36,384 nt of DNA, from the NCBI GenBank assembly GCA_021151805.1, contig JAGKWN010000039.1, forward strand, positions 1-36,384, read 5' to 3'. This DNA is from Cytophagaceae bacterium. GTDB lineage: Bacteria; Bacteroidota; Bacteroidia; Cytophagales; Cytophagaceae. A program made the position numbers and the translations under genes. Positions 8,409-17,513 of this stretch are shown one piece after another (position 1 is the first letter of the stretch; each line of letters opens with the position of its first letter). The notes under the pieces were generated by a model. That model had not been told where the DNA came from, ran no database searches, and saw only the letters and a program-made list of their open reading frames with translations.

Positions 8409-8816
8409 TTATTGCACGCGCATGGATTTAAAAATTTCATACTCCCGGATATAATCACTTTCATTAAAGTCTTCAGAAGCGAGACAAAGCAATACAGCTT
8501 TATCTTCCAGGTAAATTTTACGCCAATGCATCACCGGAACCAGCAGTCCTTGCTGTGGATCAGAAAGAACAAAACGTTCTTTCTCACCTTTTGTATTTTC
8601 CAATTCAACCTCTATTCTACCTGAAACAGCTACCAGCAGCTGCACACAGCTGATATGGGCATGATTGCCTCTTTCGATATGAGCAGGTGTCTGGTATACC
8701 CAATACACACGTTTGATTTCAAAGGGCACATGACGCATAGATTGAGCTACAGAAATATAGCCAACCTCTTCATCACCGATGCCTGTAAAATGTACCAAAC
8801 GTGGTTTTTCCACCAT
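8409..8816 (-). CDS. FdtA/QdtA/WxcM-like cupin (dTDP-hexulose 3,4-ketoisomerase family)
   Basis: 135 residues, a single cupin. Family marks: 'RVYWVYQTPAHIERGNHAH' with the conserved G-x-H-A-H, 'CVQLLVAVSGRIEVEL', 'GLLVPVMHWRKI' and 'LCLASEDFNESDYIREYEIF', all characteristic of FdtA/QdtA. Known members isomerise dTDP-4-keto-6-deoxyglucose on the way to dTDP-Fuc3NAc or Qui3NAc. The usual partners (RmlA, RmlB and the aminotransferase) are absent from this window and must lie elsewhere, or the protein has another role. First gene of the minus-strand operon. It is divergent from the EamA transporter gene. Confidence 0.87.
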   Translation of the reverse strand: MVEKPRLVHFTGIGDEEVGYISVAQSMRHVPFEIKRVYWVYQTPAHIERGNHAHISCVQLLVAVSGRIEVELENTKGEKERFVLSDPQQGLLVPVMHWRKIYLEDKAVLLCLASEDFNESDYIREYEIFKSMRVQ

Positions 8817-8826
8817 AGAAATTTTA

Positions 8827-8834
8827 TAACTTTG
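8827..8834 (+). promoter_or_regulatory. candidate -7 box for the EamA-yigZ unit
   Basis: TAACTTTG matches TAnnTTTG and lies 62 bases before the ATG at 8897, in the short divergent intergenic region. A T-rich stretch about 20 bases upstream could serve as -33 box but is not a clean TTTG. Confidence 0.4.
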
Positions 8835-8896
8835 TAAATATAGTAATTTACGCGAATGTGTCGTAAATCAACTGCAACCGTTTCTTATTCAAACTA

Positions 8897-9769
8897 ATGA
8901 TTTACCTGTTTTTAACCGTCCTGTGCACTTCTGCCCTGTTCATCTTATTTCGTGTATACAACAATCTTAAGATTAATATATTTCAAACAATTGTATGGAA
9001 TTATGTGGTGTGTACGCTTACAGGAATTGCATACCAGTACGACCAGCTAAGCCATGCCTTGTATGCAAAGCACATGCATACTGTGATTGCCTCCAGCATG
9101 GTAGGCAGTTGCTTTTTACCTATCTTTTTTCTGATCGGAACATCAACACGTCTGGCCGGGCTTACGCCTACAACCATGGCCAATAAATTATCCATGATCA
9201 TACCTGCCGGCTTCGCCATTCTTATAGGCCTGGCACCATTTACCTGGCTGCAGTTTGGTGCAATTGTAATTGGTATTCTTGCTGTTTTTTTCAGCTCACA
9301 AAATCAAAGTGGAACATCGGACACCGTTTCTCGTCCGTACTTACCATGGCTGGTATTTGTAACAGCCGGTTTGTTGGATCTCGCCATCATGTATGTAAAT
9401 AATAAAATTGCTACCGAAGAAAGTGCTGGACTTTTCAGTATACATACCTTTGCAGCTGCAGCAAGCTGGGGTCTTCTATCGTTAACCACCTTGCTTGTAT
9501 TGAAGAAAGATACGTTCCAGGGAAAAGCTATCCTGAGCGGAATTGTTCTGGGCATTCCCAATTATTTTTCTGTTTATTTTTTACTAAAAACATTGAACTA
9601 TTTTCATCACGATGGTTCCTTTGTGTTTCCGGCATTGAATCTTTCCATCATATTATTCACGGCAGTTTTTTCGCTCATTGTTTTCAAGGAAAAATTTTCA
9701 TCCCGCTTAACGATTGGTTTACTCCTTGCGATCAGCTCTATTTTGCTGTTGTATCTGAATAAGGCGTAA
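8897..9769 (+). CDS. EamA/DMT-family transporter
   Basis: 290 residues with ten predicted membrane helices in two repeated halves (first half to about residue 138, second from 'LPWLVFVTAGLLDLAIMYV'). This is the typical drug/metabolite transporter length and symmetry. 'GTSTRLAGLTPTTMANKLSM' before a Pro/Gly-rich helix and 'FPALNLSIILFTAVFSLIVF' near the C-terminus match EamA repeats. Substrate cannot be inferred. Its stop is 1 base before the yigZ ATG, so the two are co-transcribed. Confidence 0.87.
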   Translation: MIYLFLTVLCTSALFILFRVYNNLKINIFQTIVWNYVVCTLTGIAYQYDQLSHALYAKHMHTVIASSMVGSCFLPIFFLIGTSTRLAGLTPTTMANKLSMIIPAGFAILIGLAPFTWLQFGAIVIGILAVFFSSQNQSGTSDTVSRPYLPWLVFVTAGLLDLAIMYVNNKIATEESAGLFSIHTFAAAASWGLLSLTTLLVLKKDTFQGKAILSGIVLGIPNYFSVYFLLKTLNYFHHDGSFVFPALNLSIILFTAVFSLIVFKEKFSSRLTIGLLLAISSILLLYLNKA

Positions 9770-9770
9770 T

Positions 9771-10382
9771 ATGAAAGAAGACTTCTATTTCACCATTTCA
9801 GAATCTACCACTGCCGAGTACAAAGAAAAAGGCAGCCGGTTTATTGCCATCTGTTATCCTGTTGTTTCTGAAAAACAGGTCAAAGAAATTCTGCAGGAAG
9901 TGCGTAAGAAATACTACGATGCACGCCATGTATGCCATGCCTATATTATCGGCACGGAAGAGCGTATTATGAAAGGCCAGGACGACGGAGAGCCTGCACA
10001 CACCGCAGGAACTCCGATTCTGAACCAGATCCGTTCGAAAAATCTCACCCAAACACTGGTTGTGGTAATACGGTATTTTGGTGGAACCAAACTGGGTGTA
10101 AGCGGGTTGATTGAGGCGTATAAAGAATCTGCCAAAGCATGCCTGGACAAAGCAACCATCCTTGAAAAATACATTTCCGACACACTGGAAATTACCTTCG
10201 ACGCTTCTCTGCAAGGTGAAGTGATGCGGCTGGTCAAAGAATTCAACGGGGAAATTCTATCCCTGGATTATCAGGATAAGATCATATTATTCATAAAAAT
10301 ACGTAAAAGCATCACTCCTAAGTTCTTACAAAAATCTATTGTTGGCGTTACAAGTAACATCTGCAAAACTGAGCCAGAATAA
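9771..10382 (+). CDS. yigZ: YigZ/IMPACT family protein
   Basis: 203 residues. The N-terminal IMPACT domain shows 'YKEKGSRFIAICYPV', 'ARHVCHAYIIG', 'DDGEPAHTAGTPIL' and 'VVVIRYFGGTKLGVSGLI', the diagnostic UPF0029 motifs. The C-terminal about 80 residues form the DUF1949 ferredoxin-like domain. Eukaryotic IMPACT regulates Gcn2; bacterial YigZ has no settled role, possibly translation-related. It begins 1 base after the EamA transporter stop. Confidence 0.93.
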   Translation: MKEDFYFTISESTTAEYKEKGSRFIAICYPVVSEKQVKEILQEVRKKYYDARHVCHAYIIGTEERIMKGQDDGEPAHTAGTPILNQIRSKNLTQTLVVVIRYFGGTKLGVSGLIEAYKESAKACLDKATILEKYISDTLEITFDASLQGEVMRLVKEFNGEILSLDYQDKIILFIKIRKSITPKFLQKSIVGVTSNICKTEPE

Positions 10383-10428
10383 GGAATGGTTAAACTCTTG
10401 TGGTTTGCTTTTATTTAGCTGTAAATAC

Positions 10429-10442
10429 TGTTAATTTTAACA
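10429..10442. promoter_or_regulatory. perfect palindrome upstream of aguB
   Basis: TGTTAATTTTAACA is a palindrome of 6-bp arms around TT, ending 23 bases before the TTG start of aguB. An operator is possible, but a short AT-rich palindrome can occur by chance. Confidence 0.25.
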
Positions 10443-10465
10443 TCTGAAACTAATCTTATAAAACA

Positions 10466-11338
10466 TTGAATAAGAAAGTAAACGTTGGTTTGGTTCAATT
10501 GTCTTGCAGCAGCAATGTAAAAGACAATTTTGAAAAAAATGTAAAAGGTATACGTGAAGCTGCTGCCAAAGGCGCACAGATCATTTGCCTGCAGGAATTG
10601 TTCGGCTCACTGTACTTCTGTGATGTTGAAGATTATGAGAACTTCAAACTGGCAGAGGCGATTCCCGGTCCTGCGACCGATGCTTTCCAGGCATTGGCAA
10701 AAGAGCTTGGTGTAGTGATCATCGCTTCACTGTTTGAAAAAAGAGCGGAAGGTCTGTATCACAATACAACTGCAGTGATTGATGCGGACGGCAGCTATCT
10801 GGGCAAGTATCGCAAGATGCACATTCCGGACGATCCGGGTTATTATGAAAAATTCTATTTCACTCCTGGTGATCTTGGATATAAAGTTTTCAAAACCAAA
10901 TTCGCAACGGTAGGTGTACTTATCTGCTGGGATCAGTGGTATCCGGAAGCAGCACGTATCACTTCGCTGATGGGTGCGGATATTCTCTTCTATCCTACTG
11001 CGATCGGCTGGGCCGATCATCAGACGGAAGAAGTAAATACCGATCAGTACAATGCATGGCAAACCATACAGCGTTCGCACTCGGTTGCAAACGGCACCCC
11101 TGTTGTATCTGTAAACAGAACAGGTGTTGAAGCCAACATGCAGTTCTGGGGTGGCTCATTTGTATCAAACGCACAAGGCCGCATCCTTTACCAGGCACCA
11201 CATTTAACAGAAGAAATACATGTACAGGAAATAGATATGTCACAAACTGACTATTACCGTACACACTGGCCTTTCCTGCGCGACAGACGTATAGACTCTT
11301 ATGCGCCTATTCAGAAAAGGTTTATTGATGAAGATTAA
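10466..11338 (+). CDS. aguB: N-carbamoylputrescine amidase
   Basis: 290 residues, one C-N hydrolase domain. The catalytic triad is visible as Glu44 in 'CLQELFGSLYF', Lys117 in 'GKYRKMHIPDD' and Cys154 in 'VLICWDQWYPEAARI'. 'PDDPGYYEKFYFTPGD', 'IGWADH' and 'HWPFLRDRRIDSY' are typical of AguB, which converts N-carbamoylputrescine to putrescine, CO2 and ammonia. The start is TTG: a stop codon lies in frame 15 bases upstream (10451), and the first beta strand (VNVGLVQL) begins at residue 5, so no other start fits. Agmatine deiminase, its pathway partner, is not in the window. Confidence 0.92.
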   Translation: MNKKVNVGLVQLSCSSNVKDNFEKNVKGIREAAAKGAQIICLQELFGSLYFCDVEDYENFKLAEAIPGPATDAFQALAKELGVVIIASLFEKRAEGLYHNTTAVIDADGSYLGKYRKMHIPDDPGYYEKFYFTPGDLGYKVFKTKFATVGVLICWDQWYPEAARITSLMGADILFYPTAIGWADHQTEEVNTDQYNAWQTIQRSHSVANGTPVVSVNRTGVEANMQFWGGSFVSNAQGRILYQAPHLTEEIHVQEIDMSQTDYYRTHWPFLRDRRIDSYAPIQKRFIDED

Positions 11339-11423
11339 TAGGCGGAACGCCTAAAGCTAAATGCATAAGGCTAAAAGCTCACTATTTAAGAGCATATGTT
11401 CCTTCATAAAATTTCTTTCTAAT

Positions 11424-11472
11424 AAAGCAAAAAAGGTGGTCTCGCAAATTGCGAGACCACCTTTTTTGCTTT
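11424..11472. terminator. bidirectional intrinsic terminator, 24-bp arms
   Basis: Arms 11424-11447 and 11449-11472 are perfectly complementary. The GC-rich core GGTGGTCTCGC is flanked by A-run and T-run. It separates the convergent aguB and RND pump genes. Confidence 0.92.
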
Positions 11473-11500
11473 AAGCTTTAAGCCTTACGCCTTCGGCGTT
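11470..11500. repeat. short TTAAGC-type intergenic repeat
   Basis: A stretch built of TTAAGCTTTAAGC, then a CCTTACGCC-TTC-GGCG hairpin, lies between the terminator and the RND stop codon. Related words (AACGCCTAAAGC, ATAAGGCTAAAAGC) occur at 11345-11380 after aguB, and a close copy lies at 23196-23248. Both loci are convergent gene ends. Confidence 0.55.
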
Positions 11501-14500
11501 AAGACAGTTTCTCAACTTTAATTCCAAACCAACCTTTGATCTTACGGCTCGCTTTGTAATTAATATAGTACATGATCGGTACCAGGATCAATGTCAGGAA
11601 TGTTGCGAAAGCAAGACCATGAATCATTGTCCATGCAAGCGGTCCCCAGAATGCTACGCTATCCCCACCGAAGAAAATATGCGGATTTCCTTCTGCGAAT
11701 AAGCGTGCAAAGTCAATGTTCAAACCTACTGCCAATGGAATCAGACCAAGAATGGTTGCCGTTGCGGTAAGCAATACCGGTGTCATACGTACTTTACCAG
11801 CATGTACAATGGCATACTTCAGATCGTGGCCCTGTTCCATAATGATATCCGTGAACTCAACCAGGATAATACCATTCCGCACTACAATACCTGCCAGGGC
11901 AATAATACCTACACCGGTCATTACCACAGAGATTGACATACCGAAAATAGACACGCCCAGAAATACACCAATCACGCTGAATGCAATTTCAGAAATAATC
12001 AAAATCGGTTTACTAATCGAGTTAAACTGTGTAACAAGAATAAACAAGATCAGGATAAAGGCAGTACCTAATGCCCATAACAAGAACGCTCCTGTTTCTG
12101 CCTGTTCTTCCTGCGCACCCGTCAATTGAATGATTACTTCGGACGGCTTTTTGAAACCAGGAAGTAGTTTCTTGATAGCGGCATTGATTTCATTGCCGTT
12201 TCCGCCGGATAGCACGTTAGAAGATAAAGTAACAATACGACGTTGATTTTTACGTTTAATACCTCCATAAGAATTTCCAAAATGAGCTTTCGCAACAGAA
12301 GATAATGGAATCTGACGAATCTGGCCACCCATGTTCATATCACGGAATGTAATTCTGGAGTTCATCAAATCATCAATATTGGTACGTTGGTCATATGTAT
12401 AACGCAGCTCAATATCATATTCATCATCTTTATCACGGAACTTCGAAACATCCTTACCGAATACGGCATAGCGCAATTCCATACCAATCTGCCCTACAGA
12501 GATGCCTTCTGCATTTGCTTTTTCTTTATCGATATCAATTACAATCTCAGGTTTGTTTTTCACAACATCCGATTTTAAATCTTCAATCCCCTGGATACCG
12601 GAGTTATCAATGGTTCTTTTCAATTGTTCAGAAAGTTCGATCAATTCATCATAATCGTCACCAATAAGTTCAATATTAATTTCTTTACCTGTTGGCGGTC
12701 CGCCCTGCTCCTGATCTACAATGATCTGGGTTCCGGGAATTCCTTTTACAGCTTCACGGATTTTTCCTAAATAAGGTACCGTAGATTCACCATCACGATG
12801 AGCAAACTCCACGAAAGCTACAGTAACCTTAGCCTTATGAGGTGAAACGCTTAAATCCATTTCGTTCGCATCACCGGCTCCTATAGCCACATTGGTAATC
12901 ACTGATGAAACGATCTTATTATCATGACCAATAACTTTAAAGATGCGGTTTTCCACAACCTGCGAAATAGAATCTGTATAGGATTGATCTGTACCTACAG
13001 GCAAATTAATGTATGCATAGATAAAGTTCGGGTCACTGGATGGGAAGAATACAACTTTAGGTTTTGTAATACCCAATAAAATGAATGAGAATATTAACAA
13101 AGCAAATGTACTGCCAAGCAAGATAAACGGACGGGCACCTACCAGACACCACTCCAGCACTTTTTCATATTTATTTTGTACACCCGGCCAGATATCATCC
13201 TGGAAATGCTGAATAATATCAATCAAAACAAATTTGTTCAGTGAATATAACAGAGACAAAACAATCACAAAATTACCGAAGCCAAAAGATCCTGCACCAT
13301 AACCAATCAAAGCAATAACAACAAATACAACCATGGTTATGATATAACCTTTTGTTATTTTTTTATGACTCTCGCCATGTACATGTGGTTTCATGAAGTC
13401 AACCGCGAATACCGGGTTGATGATGTATGCCACCAACAAAGATGCAAGTAAGGTTACAATCAATGTAACAGGCAGGAAATACATAAACTTACCAATGATA
13501 CCATCCCAGAACAATAACGGAACGAATGGAGCCAATGTAGTCATGGTACCAGAGAATACCGGCATGAATACTTCACCTGCAGCCTGCTTAGCAGCTTGCT
13601 TAATCGGCACTTTGCCGTTCTCATAAATACGGTGCGTATTTTCAATTACCACAATGGCATCATCCACCACAATACCTAATGCAAGCAGGAAGGCAAAGAG
13701 CACGATCATGTTTAATGTAATACCCATGGTTGGTAATACAAGGAATGCAATTGCCATCGACAGCGGTACGGATAAACCAACAAATATCGCGTTGGTTGTA
13801 CCCATGAAGAACATGAGGATCACAACAACAAGTATAAAACCAATGATGATGGTGTTGATCAGATCGTGAAGTGTTGTACGCGTAGCATCAGACTGGTCAC
13901 CGGTGATGGTAATTTTTAAACCATCGGGTAATTTTGTTTTTTGTTGCTGTTCGATCAACTCCTGTATTTTATCAGAAGCATCGATCAGGTTCATCCCGCC
14001 TCTTTTGATTACGTTCAGCGTGATTACGTTTTTACCATTCAGACGGGCAAAACTTTCTGCTTCTTTGTATGTATCTTTTACGCCACCTTTTTCCAATACA
14101 TCTTTCAGATACGTTTTTGCACCTGATTGTGAAAGAATAAGAATATTATTGATCTGATCCATATTATTGAACTCACCTGAAACAGTAATGTTCCGTTTCA
14201 CGCCATCCATTTTAATGGTACCTCCGGAGATTGTCATGTTCTGATACTGGATCGCACGTTCAATATCAGAGAATGTAATATTGGCAGCCTCCATTTTGTA
14301 CTTATCAACGTTCACCTGGATCTCTCTTTCAGGAGCACCCACAATATCAACACGACGGATCTCTTTCATGGATTCGATCTGATCTTTCATGTCATCGGCA
14401 TATTTCTTCAGCTTACTCAATTCGTAATCACCGGAAAGGTTAATACCCATGATTGGAACCTGAGAAACATCTATTTCAATAACCTGCGGATCATCCGGCA

Positions 14501-14876
14501 AATCTGAAGGCAGATCATTCTTCGCCTGATCTACCGCATCTTTTACTTTTTGTTTCGCAACGTTCACATCCACATCGGTGTTAAATTCTACCAATACACT
14601 GGAATAATCCTGAATGGAATTACTGGTGATTTTTTTAACACCGGCAATACCTTTCACCTGTTTTTCAATATGCTTGGTAACCAACTTCTCCATATCGCTT
14701 GGTGAAGTACCGGGATAAATGGTAGCAACATACATCTGAGGAAATACAATCTCAGGAAATTGCTCTTTAGGCAAACTGAAATAAGACATTAAACCGAACA
14801 ACGATATAATGACAGTAAGCACATAAATGCTTGTCTTATTATCAATGGACCAGCTACTAACTTTAAATTCTTTCAT
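11499..14876 (-). CDS. RND multidrug efflux pump, inner-membrane subunit (AcrB/HAE1-like)
   Basis: 1125 residues with the full RND plan: TM1 near the N-terminus, a periplasmic porter domain ('GTSPSDMEKLVTKHIEKQV'), TM2-6, a second porter domain and TM7-12. The proton-relay aspartate pair is in 'LGIVVDDAIVVIENTHRIY'. Late motifs include 'GIIALAGIVVRNGIILVEF' and 'RMTPVLLTATATILGLIPLA'. It exports hydrophobic or amphiphilic compounds with the fusion lipoprotein and TolC protein encoded just upstream. Unusual: between TM6 and TM7 (about residues 495-575) there is an insertion with two extra hydrophobic stretches, making it longer than AcrB (about 1050). Last gene of the operon. Confidence 0.94.
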   Translation of the reverse strand: MKEFKVSSWSIDNKTSIYVLTVIISLFGLMSYFSLPKEQFPEIVFPQMYVATIYPGTSPSDMEKLVTKHIEKQVKGIAGVKKITSNSIQDYSSVLVEFNTDVDVNVAKQKVKDAVDQAKNDLPSDLPDDPQVIEIDVSQVPIMGINLSGDYELSKLKKYADDMKDQIESMKEIRRVDIVGAPEREIQVNVDKYKMEAANITFSDIERAIQYQNMTISGGTIKMDGVKRNITVSGEFNNMDQINNILILSQSGAKTYLKDVLEKGGVKDTYKEAESFARLNGKNVITLNVIKRGGMNLIDASDKIQELIEQQQKTKLPDGLKITITGDQSDATRTTLHDLINTIIIGFILVVVILMFFMGTTNAIFVGLSVPLSMAIAFLVLPTMGITLNMIVLFAFLLALGIVVDDAIVVIENTHRIYENGKVPIKQAAKQAAGEVFMPVFSGTMTTLAPFVPLLFWDGIIGKFMYFLPVTLIVTLLASLLVAYIINPVFAVDFMKPHVHGESHKKITKGYIITMVVFVVIALIGYGAGSFGFGNFVIVLSLLYSLNKFVLIDIIQHFQDDIWPGVQNKYEKVLEWCLVGARPFILLGSTFALLIFSFILLGITKPKVVFFPSSDPNFIYAYINLPVGTDQSYTDSISQVVENRIFKVIGHDNKIVSSVITNVAIGAGDANEMDLSVSPHKAKVTVAFVEFAHRDGESTVPYLGKIREAVKGIPGTQIIVDQEQGGPPTGKEINIELIGDDYDELIELSEQLKRTIDNSGIQGIEDLKSDVVKNKPEIVIDIDKEKANAEGISVGQIGMELRYAVFGKDVSKFRDKDDEYDIELRYTYDQRTNIDDLMNSRITFRDMNMGGQIRQIPLSSVAKAHFGNSYGGIKRKNQRRIVTLSSNVLSGGNGNEINAAIKKLLPGFKKPSEVIIQLTGAQEEQAETGAFLLWALGTAFILILFILVTQFNSISKPILIISEIAFSVIGVFLGVSIFGMSISVVMTGVGIIALAGIVVRNGIILVEFTDIIMEQGHDLKYAIVHAGKVRMTPVLLTATATILGLIPLAVGLNIDFARLFAEGNPHIFFGGDSVAFWGPLAWTMIHGLAFATFLTLILVPIMYYINYKASRKIKGWFGIKVEKLS

Positions 14877-14935
14877 GTGTATAATATTTAAAATTTTATG
14901 AGCATCAACTTACTCACAATTTATTTTTTAAATTT

Positions 14936-16051
14936 TTATTCAAACTTAATTGGCTGACCTTCTACCAAATCCTGATAACCGATTGTGATAAGCTTATCAC
15001 CTTCTTTCAAGCCATCCATTACCTCAACAGCGTTATCATAATACTGGCCTGGTGTTATGAAACGTTTTGCAGCCACATTTCCATCCACTACATATACATA
15101 ACTCTTATCATTGTTACGTTGTACAAGATTTACAGGAATCACAAGCACGGAAGGATTTGAGTAATCTTTAATTTTGATATAAGAGATCATGTTTGCTTTA
15201 AGCAGATTCTTATCCTGCTTCAGATCCAGATCAACCTGGAAAGTTCTGTTAACAGGATCAATTACATCTCCCACTACTTTCACACGGGTATTAATTTCTT
15301 TATTTACATCCGGGAAAGTTGCAATCGCCTCCTGGTTCACTTTTACTTTGCTGATATATGACTCAGATACTTTTGCAATCAGTTTCAGATCATTTGTATT
15401 TACAAGTCTGAATGCAGGCATACCCGGAGCTAACAGCTGCCCTTCTTTTGTATACACTTCATCGATCACACCTGAGAATGGTGCACGGATAGAAGTTTTA
15501 GAATATTGCTCCTGAAGTGTCGCTTTTCTTGATTCAAGAGATTCTTTTTGATTTTTTGCCTGCAGATACTGCACCTCTGTTCCGATCTGCTGTTCCCATA
15601 AACGCTTTTGTTTATCATATAATTGATTAGCAAGTTCAAGTTGCTTATCAACTTCCTCAATACCTTTCAGGATCTGATCCCCATCTGTTTTAGCCAGCAA
15701 TGTTCCGGCTTGTACCTGCTGGCCTTTCACAACGTATACATGGTCTACAGAACCACCAATAGAAGAACTGACTTCTACGTTTTTGTCAGAATCAATTTTA
15801 CCTTGAACTTGAAGATAATGTGTAAATGGCTTTTTCTTTAATTCTTCAAAACCAACAATGATGTATTTTGCATTCGCATTTTTTGTTGTATCCGTTTTTT
15901 TAATTTCTTCTTCAAGCGCACTGATCTTTTCTGCCAGAGCAGACTGTTCAGATTTCAATTTTTCCAGTTCTGCTTTTTTATCCGGAGCACCGCAAGCAAC
16001 GGCTACTGCAAGCAATCCTAAACTTAAATATGTGTATGTATTATTTTTCAT
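14936..16051 (-). CDS. RND efflux membrane-fusion (periplasmic adaptor) lipoprotein
   Basis: 371 residues. The signal peptide ends in lipobox 'VAVAC' with the acylated Cys20. A coiled coil of about 30 residues ('KLKSEQSALAEKISALEEEI') follows. The lipoyl/hairpin domain carries 'VSSSIGGSVDHVYVVKGQQV' and its partner 'TSIRAPFSGVIDEVYTKEGQ'. The beta-barrel and membrane-proximal domains include 'VIPVNLVQRNNDKSYVYVV'. It links the inner-membrane pump to the TolC channel. It lies 59 bases before the pump gene and 36 after the TolC gene. Confidence 0.94.
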   Translation of the reverse strand: MKNNTYTYLSLGLLAVAVACGAPDKKAELEKLKSEQSALAEKISALEEEIKKTDTTKNANAKYIIVGFEELKKKPFTHYLQVQGKIDSDKNVEVSSSIGGSVDHVYVVKGQQVQAGTLLAKTDGDQILKGIEEVDKQLELANQLYDKQKRLWEQQIGTEVQYLQAKNQKESLESRKATLQEQYSKTSIRAPFSGVIDEVYTKEGQLLAPGMPAFRLVNTNDLKLIAKVSESYISKVKVNQEAIATFPDVNKEINTRVKVVGDVIDPVNRTFQVDLDLKQDKNLLKANMISYIKIKDYSNPSVLVIPVNLVQRNNDKSYVYVVDGNVAAKRFITPGQYYDNAVEVMDGLKEGDKLITIGYQDLVEGQPIKFE

Positions 16052-16087
16052 AACGAATGTTTTTTAATAGTAAAATATTCTAAAGAA

Positions 16088-17482
16088 TTATTCTGTATAT
16101 AATGTTCCTGTTGCTTTTTGGTAATCGATCAATGCAACCAAAGCATTATAGACTGCATCATAATAATTTGTCTGAGAAGTTTTAAATGAATTTTCTGCAT
16201 CAACAACTTCAAGGTTGGTACCTACACCTTCATCGTACTTAACCTTTGTTTGCTTAATTACCTGTTCAGCTAATTCAAGATTACGTCTCTGGGATTTGAT
16301 GTTCTCCAGGTTATTATCTAAAACAAGTTTTGTTTGCTGTACCTGAAGATCGATTACATCTTCCATCATCTCCATATTGTTTTGTACTTTCTGCACCTGC
16401 AGTTTTGCGCCCTGCTGCTGGTAATAGTGATTTCCCCCGGTGAAGAGCGGTACAGTCAGCTTCGCACCTATAAAACCATAACCATAATATTTAGTTGAAT
16501 AAAGTTTCATGTAATCATTGTTTGAATTCATAGCACCAGCAGTACCGTAAGCTATCAATTTCGGATAACTGATGGCTCTGGAATTTTTAAAATTCAACTC
16601 TTCCAGTCTTTTCTGGGTTACCAGTAAAGAATATTCAATACGTTTGTTGTAGTCAAATGAACTCATATCAGGATTACTCGCTGTATTCAAACGCTCTACC
16701 AACTCATCCAGAGTGCCTTTAAGTTTCAACGGTGCATTCACCGGATAACCCATTTGATATTTAAGCAGCGCATACGTAACGATCACCTGGTTCTGAACAT
16801 TCACCCGGTCTGTCTTTAAATTGTTCAATGTTACTTCCACACGGTTTACATCCAGGTTTTCAGCAAAACCGCTTTTGTTGATTTCCTTTAGTTGTCGCAG
16901 CGATGTGTCCAGACGCGCGATGTTTGCATCCAACAATTGAATACGCTGTTCATTAATTAACACCAGGTAAAATCCCTTTGTGATTTTATCTGTTGTTTCA
17001 ATCTTGGTTTGCGTCATGGATTTCGTTGCAAGTTCTGAATACGTTTTTGAAGCCTGTAAACCAACAAGGTAAGATCCATCAAATATGATCTGTGAGGCAT
17101 TTAACGTTGCAGTATTCGTAGCTTTTAACTGGAATATATTTTGCATCGCATAAGTACCTGACGGGTCTACACCAGGTGGTAATGGATTTCCTTTGTTAGG
17201 GCCAAATTCATTTGCAACAGCATTAGTCACAAACATTCGCTGCAATTCAATGTTGTACATGGTATTGCCTTCAAAATTGATCTGAGGTAATCCATATGCA
17301 CGTGTTTCGTTGATCTTATATTTTGAGATCTGCTGATCCAGGTCAGCATTTTTAACCGATGCCTGATTTGCAAATGCATAATCGATGCATTGGTTCAGCG
17401 TAAACACAGAGTCCTGCTGTGCCTGCGCTCCCTGATACATGACCAGGGTTACGAGTAGGGGTAAAAGGCGTAATTTGTTCAT
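16088..17482 (-). CDS. TolC-family outer-membrane efflux channel
   Basis: 464 residues from the ATG at 17482, which opens a good signal peptide (about 22 residues, ending 'YQGAQAQ'). An in-frame TTG at 17509 would add nine residues before it and is less likely. The mature protein starts 'SVFTLNQCIDYAFANQASVK', the standard OEP repeat start. It contains long helical stretches and a second OEP half with 'AEQVIKQTKVKYDEGVGTNL' and 'ENSFKTSQTNYYDAVYNAL'. It forms the trimeric outer-membrane duct of the pump. It follows the tetR stop by 31 bases. Confidence 0.94.
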   Translation of the reverse strand: MNKLRLLPLLVTLVMYQGAQAQQDSVFTLNQCIDYAFANQASVKNADLDQQISKYKINETRAYGLPQINFEGNTMYNIELQRMFVTNAVANEFGPNKGNPLPPGVDPSGTYAMQNIFQLKATNTATLNASQIIFDGSYLVGLQASKTYSELATKSMTQTKIETTDKITKGFYLVLINEQRIQLLDANIARLDTSLRQLKEINKSGFAENLDVNRVEVTLNNLKTDRVNVQNQVIVTYALLKYQMGYPVNAPLKLKGTLDELVERLNTASNPDMSSFDYNKRIEYSLLVTQKRLEELNFKNSRAISYPKLIAYGTAGAMNSNNDYMKLYSTKYYGYGFIGAKLTVPLFTGGNHYYQQQGAKLQVQKVQNNMEMMEDVIDLQVQQTKLVLDNNLENIKSQRRNLELAEQVIKQTKVKYDEGVGTNLEVVDAENSFKTSQTNYYDAVYNALVALIDYQKATGTLYTE

Positions 17483-17513
17483 AGTTTGTTTAGTAAAAGT
17501 ATTTTTCAAAATC

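Noticed and set aside
17483..17509. TTG start adding nine residues to the TolC protein
   Set aside because: The ATG at 17482 opens a standard signal peptide directly.
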